From contig CACRSC010000004.1 in the NCBI GenBank assembly GCA_902651635.1, positions 785,051-849,050 of the forward strand: a stretch of 64,000 bases of DNA, in the 5' to 3' direction. This stretch comes from Mastigamoeba balamuthi. Taxonomy: Eukaryota > Evosea > Mastigamoebida > Mastigamoebidae. This document shows positions 1-11,776 of the stretch, piece by piece. How positions within the stretch are numbered: the stretch's first letter is position 1; each line of letters starts with the position of its first letter. A program made the position numbers and the translations under genes. The notes beneath the pieces are model-generated. The model saw only the letters and a program-made list of their open reading frames with translations. It had not been told where the DNA came from and ran no database searches.

Positions 1-53
1 GAATCTGAATTGAATTGCCCGCTCCCCTCGTCTCACTCTCTCCCGTTTTGCAG

Positions 54-393
54 GTTCTTGATGCGTCTGAACAACGAGACGGTGACGATCGAGCTGAAGA
101 ACGGGACGATCGTGCACGGGACGATCGCGGGCGTGGACATGTGCATGAACACGCACCTCAAGGTCGTGAAGATGACGGTCAAGGGGCGCAACCCCGTCAA
201 CCTCGACACGCTGAGCATCCGCGGCAACAACATCCGCTGCTACGTGCTGCCCGAGAGCATCAACCTCGACACGCTGCTCGCCATCGACGACACGCCGCGC
301 CCCAAGCACAAGGCCAAGGAGGCGTCGCGCGGCCGCGGGGCCCGCGGGAGGGGGCGTGGCCGTGGCCGTGGCGCCCCGCGCCCGCGCCAGTGA
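54..393 (+). CDS. SNRPD1: Small nuclear ribonucleoprotein SmD1 (5' partial)
   Basis: SmD1 is a core subunit of the heptameric Sm ring that assembles on U1, U2, U4 and U5 snRNAs. The visible exon begins after an acceptor (TTTTGCAG ending at 53). It splits a codon that completes the Arg of the family N-terminus, so the first few codons lie in an exon left of the window. The Sm1 motif ([11 protein letters not shown] through [10 protein letters not shown]) and Sm2 motif ([14 protein letters not shown]) are intact. The tail is the expected Arg-Gly repeat, the usual target of symmetric arginine methylation and SMN/Gemin recognition. Length and order match the family (about 119 residues in human). 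It converges with the C2/TPR/PH gene, 210 bp away. Confidence 0.93.
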
Positions 394-603
394 GCGGGTG
401 GCCGTGGGGGCTGGCGGCTGTCCCCTGTCTCGCTGCATTGCCCGCCATTCACCGTCGGGTGCCAATAACACCGATAGACTCGCACCTTCGTCGCCCGGCG
501 GGCCTCTGCTGCGCCCTCGTGGCTGTGCCTCCACTGTGTTGAGCCCCCAGGACAATTGATTGCGCGTGGCGAATTGCGGATGGGGTGGAACACTTGTGGG
601 GTT

Positions 604-2795
604 TTATAATAGGGCGCAGCAACAACTGCATACACTGCTGTTGTCCGCGAATAGCGTGTCTTGGCGCCTGTGCCTGCCCCGCGCCTCGCGCGGCGTTTCC
701 AGCAGGCTGAGCTGCAGCGGGTCCCTCGGCTCTCGGCCGAGCGGGCTCCGCGACAGCAGCTGCGCGGGCGCGAGCGGCCGCGGGGGCTGGAGGTCGGGCG
801 AGTTCTCCGGGCTGGGCGACGGGTACGGCGTCACGATGTTGAGAAGAGCGCACTTCCAGCCGTCGAGGTCGTCCTGAGTGTCCGCCCCCACGGCGAGCGT
901 CCTGTGCGGCGACCTGAGCTCCAGGCACAGCGGCCTCTCGTCTCCGCTGTACGCGCCCAGCGTCGTGCTCGGCCCGAGGTCCACGGCGCCGCACGGCTGC
1001 AGCTCGTCTGCCAGGCGCGGGTCGGCCTGCAGCGCCCGCGGAAGCTGCCCGACGTCGCAGTAGAACAGCGACGAGCTCTCGAGGACAAAGAACCTCAGCG
1101 ACCATCGCGCGCTGCCCTGACTCTTCTTCCACATGAACCCCGTCCGCAGCGCGGTCGCTGGTCGCACGGCTGGCAGCATCGGCAGCGGCGTGCGCTGCTT
1201 CAGCATCTCGCCCAGCTCGCACTGCAGGTGGTCGACGGTGGGGAACTGCAGGGCCGCGGGGAGCAGCGAAGCGCTGATGATGGCGTCGGCCCACGCGGTT
1301 GCTTCGTCGGGCGCGCAGCAGCGCAGTTGCTGCTGCTGGCCCGTGGACGACACCTCGATGGTCTGCATTCCTGTCCGCACACATCGCGTCGCCTGCTTGT
1401 GCAGCGCGATCGCGGCGTCTGGGCACGCCCCCCTCCGCGGCGAGAGCAGCAGGAACCCGCGCTTCAGCACAGCCCACTTGCTCTCGAACAGCTCGCCCCG
1501 GAGTAGCTCCAGGCAGCCCTCCTTCGACACCCCGGTCTGCCGCAGAGCAAGTGGCGTCAGTTCGTGGTCGAAGTGGTCGGACGTACGACGACCCAGTCCG
1601 GCGACCGTATTGCAACCGCGAGGGCGTCGTCTGCCGCAGCACCGAGGTCCAGCGAGCGCATGTGGCACAAAAACCTGCAGTAGTGCGTCGAGGCGACCGC
1701 CGGGTGCGCGCAGACCAGCTCCGTCAAGGCCTCGGTGCACTGCGCGACCATATCCCTGTCATAGAGCGACTTGGCCGCCGCCAAGCAGTTCGTCACCTTG
1801 GGAAGCTGTGTCAGTGGTGTCGAGCGAATAGCTCGAGCCCACGTGTATGCTTGTTGCAAGGGTGTCAGCACCCAAGAACGCGCGCTGGGCCTGGTCTCGT
1901 ACGCTCAGGCGCTGCTCGAACGCGGCGGCGTCTTCTGGAGACTTCTCGAGTGCCCTCGCGAGAGCAACGCGCGCTGAGGCCACGTCGCAGCGCTCGAGCA
2001 GGGCCCAGCCCTGCCACAGGAACAGGCCCCTGCGGTTGGGAACCGCGAACTGCAGCACAACCTCTGCGTCCTCGAGGGCGTCGTCTGTGTTGCCGCTCTT
2101 GAAGTTGCACTCGGCCCGCAGGGCCAGCAGCCTCGGCTCCATCGGGAACAGCGCCAGGGCAGTTGCTGCGCACCGCAGCGATGACTTGAACGCGCCCGCA
2201 GCCGCCTCCCTGAACGCCTTGTACACGGCCTCCATGTGCTTGGCGGCAACCGGGCCGTCAGCGGGACTGGGGGGCTGGCGGGCTGGGCTGGGCGCGCACA
2301 GGCCGGTACTTGAAGCGCAGGCGCAGCGACAGGTACGAGGCGTGCGGCTGGGACTCGGGCGTGCGCGAGAGGACGAGGCGCGCCTCGCGGGGCTTCTGGT
2401 CCGTGAGGCCGAGCCCCACGACATCGATGGCCGCCCACCCGAGGACGCGCGCCCCCTCCCACGCCTCCACGCGGACCACGGGCAGCGGTGCCCTGAAGCA
2501 CAGCTCAATCGACGGCCCCTGCAGGCGTGCGAGGCGGTGTGAGCCACCCCCCCAGCAGGACTGGAGGGTCACCAGAGGTGGCGTGGGGCCGCTGATGCGA
2601 ATGGGGGGCTCTGCGCAGGTCCCCGCCTGCGACAGCGTGAGGGCCACGGGCGACATCGACGCCACAGCGATCTCCCGTACTGGGCGATGACCACTGGGGT
2701 TTGAGTGCGGCGCGCCGCAGTGGCGTGGGCGGGGAGCAGCTCACACCGTCGACATAGAGAACCGCCAGGACATCGGGCGGGTGCGGCGTTGCCAT
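604..2795 (-). CDS. C2-like / TPR / double PH domain protein with CaaX tail
   Basis: Five exons are predicted: 2795-2748, 2679-2310, 2266-1843, 1805-1587 and 1536-604, with introns of 68, 43, 37 and 50 bp that keep frame. Exon 2 has a beta-rich stretch of C2 type. Exons 3-4 carry alpha-helical TPR-like repeats (KHMEAVYKAFREAA onward, then LAAAKSLYDRDMVAQC). Exon 5 holds two PH-type modules, the second opening with TGFMWKKSQG and containing FFVLESSSLFYCDV, each ending in the usual W-containing helix. The protein ends CCCALL, a CaaX box whose final Leu predicts geranylgeranylation. Lipid-binding modules plus a prenyl anchor suggest a membrane-associated adaptor in small-GTPase or phosphoinositide signalling; that role is inference. 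I do not recognise an orthologue. Confidence 0.72.
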
Positions 2796-2878
2796 TAGGG
2801 TTTTTTTGAAAATGAGAAGATTCAGATAATCCTAGACAAAGAATCTTGCTGATTCCGGAAACTATCTGGCGGCACCGA

Positions 2879-3788
2879 TCAGGAGGCGGGCTCGAGCATG
2901 TGCCTGACAGCGAGCTTGTGGTCCTTCCACAGCCCGACCTGCTTGAGCTGCTCCCTCGTGTACTCGGCCGACTGCCAGGTGTACTCCTCCTGCGTGGTGC
3001 GCTCCGCGTAGCCCGTCCCGGCGAGGATCCCCGTGCAGGGCTTCCTGCACACCGGGCACGCTCTCACGGTGGCCACCGAGCACCGCGAGCAGAGGCACGT
3101 GTGCTCGCACGGCAGCAGGGTGCCCGTGAGCCGCTGGTTCGTCCTCTGGCACAGCAAGCACCGGCTGCTGACGGCCATCCGGGGGGGCCCTCCACACAGG
3201 CGCTCCTTCATTGCGGCTTTCGCCCTGCGCACCCCCGAGAGCAGGATGCCGAGCTGCTGCGCCGACAGCGGGGCTATCGCCTCGGCACGCCCCTCGAGCA
3301 GCTGCGCCACCATCTTCAGCGACTGGTACTGCGAGCCTGGGGTTTAGAGCCGGACAACACAGGGCGGCTGCGGGTGCCTTTGTCTGGAGCCTGACGAGGT
3401 CCTGCACCGGCCCGTTGCCCATGTGCGCGGCTGCCCTGCGGAGCGACTGGAACAGCGCGGGCAGGATGACGAACCAGCCGGCGGCGAGGCACACGACCTC
3501 GGGGCACGACCGCCAGTACCCCCTCGACAGGGCGAGCGCGATCACAGCGTGGCCCGGCGCCAGTATCGTGAGGAGGATCTCCGAGGCCGAGACCAGCCTG
3601 ATGGTGGCCAGGACGCCGAAGGTGGGGTACAGGACCAGGACCGCCATGAACAGCGGCGACAGCCACGACCGGATGAGGGTGGGCTCCGCGGGCGAGCCCA
3701 TCGGCGGCGGGAGCGACGCGACGTACAGCGACAGCGCGATCACGGCGCCGTCGATGACCGCCTGCACTCTGCTGTGGTTGTCTGCCAT
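2879..3788 (-). CDS. Multi-pass membrane RING-finger protein, probable E3 ubiquitin ligase
   Basis: Two exons, 3788-3396 and 3328-2879, are joined across a 67-bp intron (GTCAGG...TCGCAG). The N-terminal exon has about three or four hydrophobic segments (for example VIDGAVIALSLYVASL, LFMAVLVLYPTFGVLATI, VVCLAAGWFVILPALF). The C-terminal exon has a C3HC4-type RING: CLLC, then LPCEHTCLC, CSVA and CPVCRK. This is the layout of membrane-anchored E3 ligases, but the substrate and compartment cannot be read from the sequence. Its start lies 115 bp from the divergent MYND-FKBP gene, so the two probably share a promoter region. Confidence 0.75.
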
Positions 3789-3903
3789 CCGACAAAGCGA
3801 GATTGATTGCGGGTGTGAATCTAGCTGACGGAGATCTGCGGATCTTCGCTGTCATGACGTACGCTCCCGCCGCAGAAGGCTTCTTTTGGTGGCATAGAGC
3901 AGA

Positions 3904-4478
3904 ATGAACGGCGAGTGCGCGAACCCGGGGTGCAAGGCCCACGCGACGAACATCTGCACCGCGTGCCGCGGCGTCGTGTACTGCGGCAAGGAGCACCAGA
4001 AGGCGCACTGGAGTGCGCACAAGCCCACGTGCGTGTCGCTGCGCGAGGCCGAGAAGAAGGGCTTCCTCAAGGTCGTCACCCAGGAGGCCCCCGCTGACGC
4101 CAAGAAGCCCCACAAGGGCGCCCACGTTTTCATGGGCTACAAGGGATACGTGAGTGGCGCACCCGTCAGTTCACTGCGTCTCACCCAGCCTCTCCCAGCT
4201 GCCCAATGGCCACGTGTTCGACTCGTCGCAGAGCTTCGACTTTGATCTGGGCATGGGCCAGGTGATCAGGGGTGCGCTGTGCCTCCCGAGTGTGCGTCCG
4301 CCCTTTGCTCACCGGTGGGGCTCCAGGGTGGGACGAGGGCGTCGCGACGATGTCTGTCGGCGAGAAGGCCACGCTGTACATCAGCTCGAACTACGCCTAC
4401 GGGCCTCGCGGAGCGGGCGCTGACATCCCGCCCAACTGCCCGATCATCTTCGATCTGGAGCTCATCCGCTTTGACTGA
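3904..4478 (+). CDS. MYND zinc finger - FKBP peptidyl-prolyl isomerase fusion
   Basis: Exons are predicted at 3904-4149, 4199-4271 and 4327-4478 (introns GTGAGT...CCCAG and GTGCGC...CCAG). Residues about 5-43 form a MYND zinc finger (CANPGCK, CTACRGVVYC, HQKAHWSAHKPTC). After a short linker comes a complete FKBP12-like domain. FKBP active-site residues are present: Asp in VFDSS, Val-Ile and Trp in QVIRGW, Tyr in SNYAYG and Phe in IIFDLELI. An active prolyl isomerase is expected; the MYND finger would mediate protein interaction. I know FKBPs fused to TPRs or calmodulin-binding tails but not this N-terminal MYND arrangement. Splicing through both introns restores the canonical fold, which supports the model. 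Confidence 0.85.
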
Positions 4479-4733
4479 GCGCCCAAGTCCCAGTTCCCTC
4501 TGCCCCCGAGGAGATACGGCAAATCCATGACCCGAGATATGGAACAACAATGATGTCAGGAACAGGGAACCAGGTCTCAGTGGCCGCCTCCAGCAGCCTG
4601 GGCCGCGTGGGCACCGCCGCGGCCACGTAGAAGTGCGTCTGCTCCAATATCTCGCCGAAGAAGGTGCTTCTGTACTTTTCTGCATCGCGCTGGAGGACTG
4701 TGTTCAAAGCATCTTTTTTCGCTGGTGAAAAAC
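4479..4733. other. Intergenic spacer with one doubtful small ORF
   Basis: This short spacer lies between the MYND-FKBP stop and the NifS start. On the minus strand 4707-4462 is open for 81 codons and begins with ATG, and its composition is fairly protein-like. No family is recognised, it overlaps the end of the FKBP gene and it would sit head to head with NifS. It is more likely promoter and 3' UTR. Confidence 0.3.
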
Positions 4734-5996
4734 ATGAGTCTGGTCGATCGCTACGTTTCCTGCGGGACTGGCGCGCCCGCGAGGCCCGCGGCCCGCCCCG
4801 CGCGCCGCGTGTACCTCGACAACAACGCCACGACGCGCGTCGACCCGCGCGTGGTCGCAGAGATGGTGCCGTACCTGAGCGAGATGTACGGCAACCCGTC
4901 GTCGCTGCACTCGTTCGGCGCCGAGGCCAACGCCGCCGAGCGCCGGGCCGTGGAGCGGCTCTACGACCTCGTGGGGGCGGACGACAGGGACACCGTGCTG
5001 CTGACCAGCGGCGCGTCCGAGAGCAACAACACGGTCGTCAAGGGCGTGTTTGACGTTGCGTCGGCGCGGGCTCGCAAGACCGGAAAACGCCCACAGTTCC
5101 TGACGTCCAACGTCGAGCACCCGTCGATCCGCAACACGTTCCGCCACCTCGAGCGCCTCGGCGCGGACGTGGTGTTCCTGCCGGTCAACAGCGACGGCAT
5201 CGTGACGCCGTCGGTGCTGGAGAAGGCCATCGACCGCGACAGGGTCGCCCTGGTGTCCCTGATGTGGGCCAACAACGAGACGGGCATCGTCAACCCCATC
5301 GCAGACCTCGCCCGCACGGCCCACGCCTGCGGCGCGCTGTTCCACACCGACGCCACGCAGGCGTACGGCCGCCTCCCCCGCGCCTCGGCCTCGTGCCGTG
5401 CCGCCGGCGTCGACTTCGCGAGCCTCAGCGCGCACAAGTTCCACGGGCCCAAGGGCGTCGGCGCGCTCTACATCCGCGCAGGCGACGCCACGCACACGAT
5501 CACGCGCGCCGCGCCGCTGCTGCACGGCGGCGAGCAGCTCGCGGGCCTCAGGGCCGGCACCCTCAACGTCCCGGGCGCCGTGGGCATCGGCGCTGCAGCG
5601 TCGCTCGTGTCGGACGACGACCTCCCGAGGATCCGCGCGCTGAGGGACAGGCTCGAGGACGGCATCCTCAGGCGCGTGCGCGCGTGCTCGGCCATCGGGT
5701 CGCGCGACGTGCGCGTGGCCAACACGGCGCTGATCACCGTGGACGGCGTCGAGGGCGAGGCGCTCATCTACGAGCTCGACCGCTTCGGCGTCGCCGCGTC
5801 GACGGGCAGCGCGTGCGCCAGCGGGTCGCTAGAGGCCAGCGCGGCGGTGGTGGCCGTCAAGGGCGCCGAGAGCGCGCACACGGCCGTCAGGCTGAGCCTC
5901 TCGCGGTTCACGACGCCCGAGGACATCGACACCGCGGTGGACGCCCTCGAGCGGTCGGTGTCGCGGCTGCGCTCGTTCACAACAGTCCTCGTGTGA
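4734..5996 (+). CDS. nifS: NifS-type cysteine desulfurase, bacterial origin
   Basis: This PLP-dependent enzyme takes sulfur from cysteine for Fe-S cluster assembly. ATG 4734 (AAAAACATGA context) is preferred over the GTG at 4725. The family core begins at VYLDNNATTRVDP. Key features are SGASESNNT (PLP phosphate), SLSAHKFHGPKG with PLP Lys about residue 235, and the mobile loop STGSACASGSLE with catalytic Cys about residue 361. The short active-site loop and SGSLE context are of NifS/IscS group I type. It has about 28 residues before the core, Arg- and Ala-rich (ARPAARPARR), which could be an organelle-targeting extension; this is undecided. The reading frame has no intron, unlike most neighbours, consistent with lateral acquisition. 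Mastigamoeba is known from the literature to carry NIF-type machinery in cytosol and mitochondria. Confidence 0.9.
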   Translation: MSLVDRYVSCGTGAPARPAARPARRVYLDNNATTRVDPRVVAEMVPYLSEMYGNPSSLHSFGAEANAAERRAVERLYDLVGADDRDTVLLTSGASESNNTVVKGVFDVASARARKTGKRPQFLTSNVEHPSIRNTFRHLERLGADVVFLPVNSDGIVTPSVLEKAIDRDRVALVSLMWANNETGIVNPIADLARTAHACGALFHTDATQAYGRLPRASASCRAAGVDFASLSAHKFHGPKGVGALYIRAGDATHTITRAAPLLHGGEQLAGLRAGTLNVPGAVGIGAAASLVSDDDLPRIRALRDRLEDGILRRVRACSAIGSRDVRVANTALITVDGVEGEALIYELDRFGVAASTGSACASGSLEASAAVVAVKGAESAHTAVRLSLSRFTTPEDIDTAVDALERSVSRLRSFTTVLV

Positions 5997-6297
5997 TTGC
6001 CATTTGGAATTCCCCAAACTGCACCAAACGAGGCCCCGCTTGGGCAGGCGGGAGGGCACGGGACCGAGGAAACGTGCACCAAGTCCCCGCGGGTGAACGA
6101 GGGCGTGCAGTTAAGGAAGCGCGAAACCCCCGCAGAGAATATAACGAGCAGATATTTGGTTTCGTCATCGAAGTGACGTGGGGCTTAAGTGAAGAGGCAG
6201 TTCTCTTGGTTCATCTCCGCACCCCTTTTTAAAGACCCGCGGGGTGTACACACAAACTTTAGACCCTTCCTCCAAAGCAACACCCGAGCACCCTGAG

Positions 6298-7254
<957 letters not shown>

Positions 7255-8250
7255 AGAAAGAGAGAGAGGGTCACCACACACACCTCCGCTCTCTCTTTCC
7301 CCGTGCCTCCCACTTTGGTCCCTTTGGCCGGTTGTTCACTCCCACACGAGCTCTGCAATGTTGTGCCACATCCGAGAATCACGCTTCGCACTGAAAACCA
7401 AAAGGATTGCTTTCTTTCTTTTTCTCTCATCCCCCGTGCGACTGACTGATCCCGTGGGGGGCTCTCCAAGGGTAGTAGCTCGCGAGGCAGGCGGTTGGGC
7501 ACTGCACCCTGGGTTTTATTTTTCCGAGCGGTTGCGGAGTTGAAACCGAAATCCGGGGTAACGGCGCCACGTGTAGCGAAGTGAATCTGAGGGTCAGACG
7601 ACGATGGGTGCGAACAAAGCCTCGACGCGAGAAAACGCGGTGACGAAGGCGAAGGTGTTTGAACATCCCTCAACAAACGCTGAAAAGATGCCGCACGCAT
7701 ATTCGGGGATAAAACGTGGAATTGTGCAAACCGTGGCTGAGGCTGATGTGTGGAGTGACTCACAGGGGAACAAAGCCGAACACCACACATTCCACACCAC
7801 ACCCGGCAAATTCTCCGATACCAGTTCCCAATCGTTTTCGAGCCATACATGCAAGTGCACTTCAGCCCCGGGCGGGCTTCGCTCTGTCCCAGGGCCATGG
7901 CGTGACAACGTGGCTGCCGGGCTACAGACCCGTAGATTTTTTCTCTGACTCAAGAAAAAAGGTGCAAACCTGCGAAATCTTCTTTTTGGTGGGCTTACAA
8001 AGGGTGGCACAGCCGTGCCGCCGCCACGCCTCGCGCTCGACGCCCGCATGTCCTACCCGCACTCCATCGGCAGCGGTTCGTTTTTTTCCCTCGCAGAGGA
8101 CGAATTCTTGTGGAAGGGAAATCCGCCCACTCTCCCGTCGTCTGTGCGCACGCGCGCCCTCGCTTTCTCCGTCCTTGCCAGGCGGGAAAAAACTTTGAAT
8201 TATATTAGCACATTTGAGCACTATAGCACGAATGGAACAGCTCTGACTGT
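7255..8250. other. Long intergenic region upstream of the HMG/PHD gene
   Basis: About 1 kb with no gene I can support. Two overlapping ORFs on opposite strands exist: plus 7604-7948, which starts with ATG and would give 114 residues, and minus 8049-7594. Neither resembles a known family. The right part may hold 5' exons or promoter of the HMG-box gene, for example an ATG at 8048 followed by a pyrimidine tract and CAG. Confidence 0.35.
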
Positions 8251-8252
8251 GC

Positions 8253-10808
8253 GTGGGCCGCCGCGGTGCAGTTTTCGCGCCGCCGTTTGGCTTCGACGAC
8301 GGCCCTGCGCCACCGCCTCCACCGGTACTGCATTTAAAAAGATATAAAACGAGCAAAACAAACTGTTCCTCTCCGCGCGGGCCCACAGGCCGATGGTGTC
8401 TTCGAGGAAGAGGTGCCTCCGCTGCCCAGGCCACAGCGCAAGCGAAAGAAAAAGGCCGACTCGGACGACGAGGACTTCGTGCCCGACGACGACGAGGAGG
8501 CGCAGGTTTCCAGCGACAGCCCTCTGAGCAGCGACGCCGAGGCCAACGGGCCGGTGCCCTTCGAGCCAGTAGACGACGACCACGACTACGACGTAAGGGC
8601 CCCCCACTCCTCTCCCACCCCCCGCGCAGGCGCCCACAGCCCGAGACGGCGGTATCTTATTATCTCTGTCGCTGTCAGGACGCGAGTTCCAAGCCCAAGA
8701 AGGCCAAGACGGCGTACCAGATCTTCATGGACACCAACAGGCCGTCGCTCAAGACGCAGTACCCGCACATGAAGATCTCGGAGCTGCGCTCGATGCTGTC
8801 GCAGATGTGGAAGAACCTGAGCGAGCAGGACCGCGCGCACTGGCAGCAGCTCCAGATGCAGGACAAGGAGCGGTTCCAGCGCGAGGCGCGGACCCCTTCG
8901 TCCACGCGCAAGGGCGGCCGCAAGGGCAGCCACAAGCTGCCGGCTACACACGTGAGTGCACCACCGCGCACTTGATGGTCTCCGCCGCCGCCTCTGATCC
9001 CCAGGCCCCTCCTTTTTTTTTCGCTGCAGGACAACATGACGCAGATGCAGCCAGGGGAGCAAAATGAGCTCTTGAACAAGGGGGTGCCGGTCCAGGTCAT
9101 CGGGGGGATGCAGATCCCGCCTTATTGCAGTGCGCCACGCGAACACACACGCGCTATTGTCCCAGCGGAACTGACCCGGGCTTTATTTCGCAGAACTGAA
9201 CCTCGAGGACATCCAGAAGCCGCCGTCCCCTGTACCGCAACAGCAGCTGCAGACGCCGTCCCCGCAGCCACAGCAGAGGATGATGCACTACCAACAGCCG
9301 CAACCGCAGCTGCAGCCGCAGCCACAGCCATCCAAGCCGCCTCAGGTGCAGCAGCGATGCGCTCCGTCGCCTATCCCCGTCGCAGCAGCACCACAGCCCC
9401 AGGCGCAGCAGCTAAACCAGCTGCAACAGTTCCAGCAGCTGCAGCAGCTGCAGCCTCAGCAACTCGCTCTGCTGTTCGGGCAGCAAGGGGCGGCCGGAAT
9501 GACGCCCGAGGCCCTGCAGATGCTGGCCGCGGCGTACATGCAGCACATCCAGCAAGCCCAGCAAGTCCAGCAAGTTCAGCAGGCCCAGCAGGCTCAGCAG
9601 GCGGGGTTCGCGCAGCAGCTACTGGGAACTGACGGCCAGGGAGCCACGGCGACAGCATACCCGACCTACCAGTCGATGGTCCAGCCGCAGAACCCGATGC
9701 AGCTCCAAGTACAACAGCAGCAGCAGCCGCAGCAGTACGGCGTGAGCTCGGTGCCCCAGCCGCAGCCGGTGCCGCAGCAACAGCAACAACTCAGGCAGAT
9801 ACAGCAGCAGCAGCAGCAACAGCAACAGCAGCAGCAGCAGCAGCGCCAGCAGACAATGCCCGCCGTCCAGCAGGCAATACCGACGCCGTACGACCAGGGG
9901 ACCGACAACTTCGCTTCGATGCAGGAATCGTTCGAAGTCACTACGGGGGCCAAGCGCGGTGCACGCGCTGGAGGAGCCCGCAAGAAGAAGACGGACGGCG
10001 TGGACACCGAAGGGTCAACGGAGTCCCCCAAGGGCCGGGCCAGGGGCGGCGCGCGTACCCCGCGAGCGGCTGCCACGAGCAGCAGGAAGAAGCAGAGGAT
10101 GGGCGACGAGCCCGCTCTGCCTGAGCCAGATATCCAGGCGGTGGCGCCCATGTTTCCCATGGCGCAGCAGAGGCAGGCGGTGCAGCAGCCAATGGTGCAG
10201 GCACAGCAGCTCCAGATGCCGTCTCAGCCCCAGCAGCAGCCGCCGCAGCAGCAAGCGCAGCCACCACAAGCCGTCCTGTTCGCGGACGCCGCAGTCGCCC
10301 AGGTGCCGCCGGAGGAGGACGTCATCTGCTTCGAAGATCGCATGGGCCGCCTCATGAAATTCCCGCGCAAGTATAACCCGGTGCGCAGCCACTTGGCGCG
10401 CGTTTCCCCCCGTTACTCAGCGCCATCGCTGCAGAACCTCGTTCTCTACGACGGGCAGGACTGGTACTGCCGCGTGTGCAACTACTGGGTCGAGGACGGC
10501 ACCGAGGTACAGATTCAGTTTCTCCGCCGGCGGCTTGTTGCTAACGTCCGCCTTTCATTCATGTGCAGCACATCGTTTGCAGCAGAGACGACTGCGAGAG
10601 GTGCTACCACCTGGGCTGCGTGGGGCTCACGTCCCTGCCCGAGGGGGACTGGTTCTGCCCGCCGAGCATCGGGTGCAGGCCGCGAGCCTCAGCCCCCCCT
10701 CCGCCGCCCCCGGAACAAAACGGCGTCGACGCCGGCGGACTCGGGGGCGTCGGCGTCTACCACGTCGAACCTGACCTCTTCATGTCTCACAGCCCGCACG
10801 ACCAGTGA
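8253..10808 (+). CDS. HMG-box / Q-rich / PHD-finger chromatin protein (5' end uncertain)
   Basis: The first coding exon I can follow is open from about 8253, has no ATG of its own, and ends before an intron (GTACTG...CCCACAG, about 8325-8388). Next come a basic-acidic stretch (RKRKKKADSDDEDFV), then after an intron an HMG box (TAYQIFMDTNRPSLK to QMWKNLSEQDRAHWQQLQ, about 8700-8885). Further exons encode a long Gln-rich region (about 9190-10290) with a pure CAG/CAA run near 9808-9845. The end is a PHD finger split by an intron at about 10506-10568: WYCRVCNYW, then CSRDDCERCYHLGCVGL and GDWFCPP. HMG boxes bend DNA and PHD fingers read histone H3 tails, so a nuclear co-regulator is likely. The Q-rich spacer may be a transactivation segment. 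Confidence 0.8.
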
Positions 10809-10965
10809 AACGGCTCCCTGCGCGCTCCCACACCCACACCCGTTTTTACTGTCCAACGATGAACGAGTAATGTCTAGGGCCTTTGCCGAAAGGGACGCCT
10901 CTTTTTGCGGTTTTCGGGGACTGCTGTTTAACAAGCCGAGATACGTTGGTGGAGGGGCACCCAGA

Positions 10966-11574
10966 TCAGTGCGGGCTGCTGCCCAGCGCGTACAGGGACG
11001 GATCCGATAGTCGGTACATCGAGTGTAGGACCACCACGTAGTATGCGTGCAACACTGCGTGGGGTGCGGGGTGCATTTGTCAAACCCAGTCACCGCGCGT
11101 AGGGCGTTCGGACCTAGCCTGTGGATGATGTACAACGCAAAGTAGCCGGGTGCCGCCCAGACGAGCGGCAGTGGGTTCTTCTGAATCAGTAGTATCTGCC
11201 CGGTCAAATAATGTAAGCGCGCCTGAAAAGCTGAGCGGCGCGGACCACTCGGAAAAAGCGGGCGACCAGGGTCGAAATGAACGCGGCGACAAGAAGGCCC
11301 AGCAGGACCTTGAACCGCCTCGCGAGCTCGCTGTAGAGGCCGGCCTTGAAGAAGAACGTCGCCGCAAGCATCAGGTAGAACAGCACGACGACGGCGCACA
11401 CGGAGAGCAGCTGGAAACTGACTGGGATCAGAGCGTGCCAATCCGACCAACGCCGCACAAGAATAGAACCAGGGCGCCAGCGAGGCCGCCCGGGGCCGGC
11501 TCAAGCGCGCTGTTGAGCACAATGTCCACGCCCACCACGGCGAAAACCGCCGCCGCCTTTCCCGGCGCCGCCAT
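10966..11574 (-). CDS. TMEM138: TMEM138-like ciliary membrane protein
   Basis: This four-helix membrane protein is read from ATG 11574. Predicted introns are GTTGGT...TTCCAG, GTGGTC...ATTCAG (68 bp) and GTCCGA...ACGCAG (57 bp). Splicing gives segments that line up with human TMEM138: VVVLFYLMLAATFFFKAGL, then FRKNPLPLVWAAPGYFALYI and IHRL joined to VLHAYYVVVLHSMYRLSDP. Hydrophobic pattern, length (about 160 residues) and the conserved RLxDP near the end agree with the family. TMEM138 acts in vesicle delivery to the ciliary transition zone, so its presence argues for a flagellated cell. It converges with the HMG/PHD gene. Confidence 0.72.
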
Positions 11575-11776
11575 CCCGGCCAAACCCGGAACGCGCCCCA
11601 AAAGCAGAACAGATATATTAATTGAATCAGTGACGGCGGATTCATTTCGTTGACGTGGTTCACAGAAGCCCCCTTTTTTCGCCCCTCCTGCGATTTTTCG
11701 GGCGCACTAAAATAACGCCCGGCGCTGCGCCAATAAGGTACACAGGAAAATATAATAGTGCAAGCCGTTGGCCCCT

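Noticed and set aside
449-1642. Minus-strand frame of 397 codons overlapping the PH exon
   Set aside because: Shifted-frame shadow of the double-PH exon; Arg/Ala-rich with no motif.
9280-9860. CAG repeats as a possible simple microsatellite without coding role
   Set aside because: The repeats stay in one frame with CAA interruptions between well-defined HMG and PHD exons, so they are coding polyglutamine.
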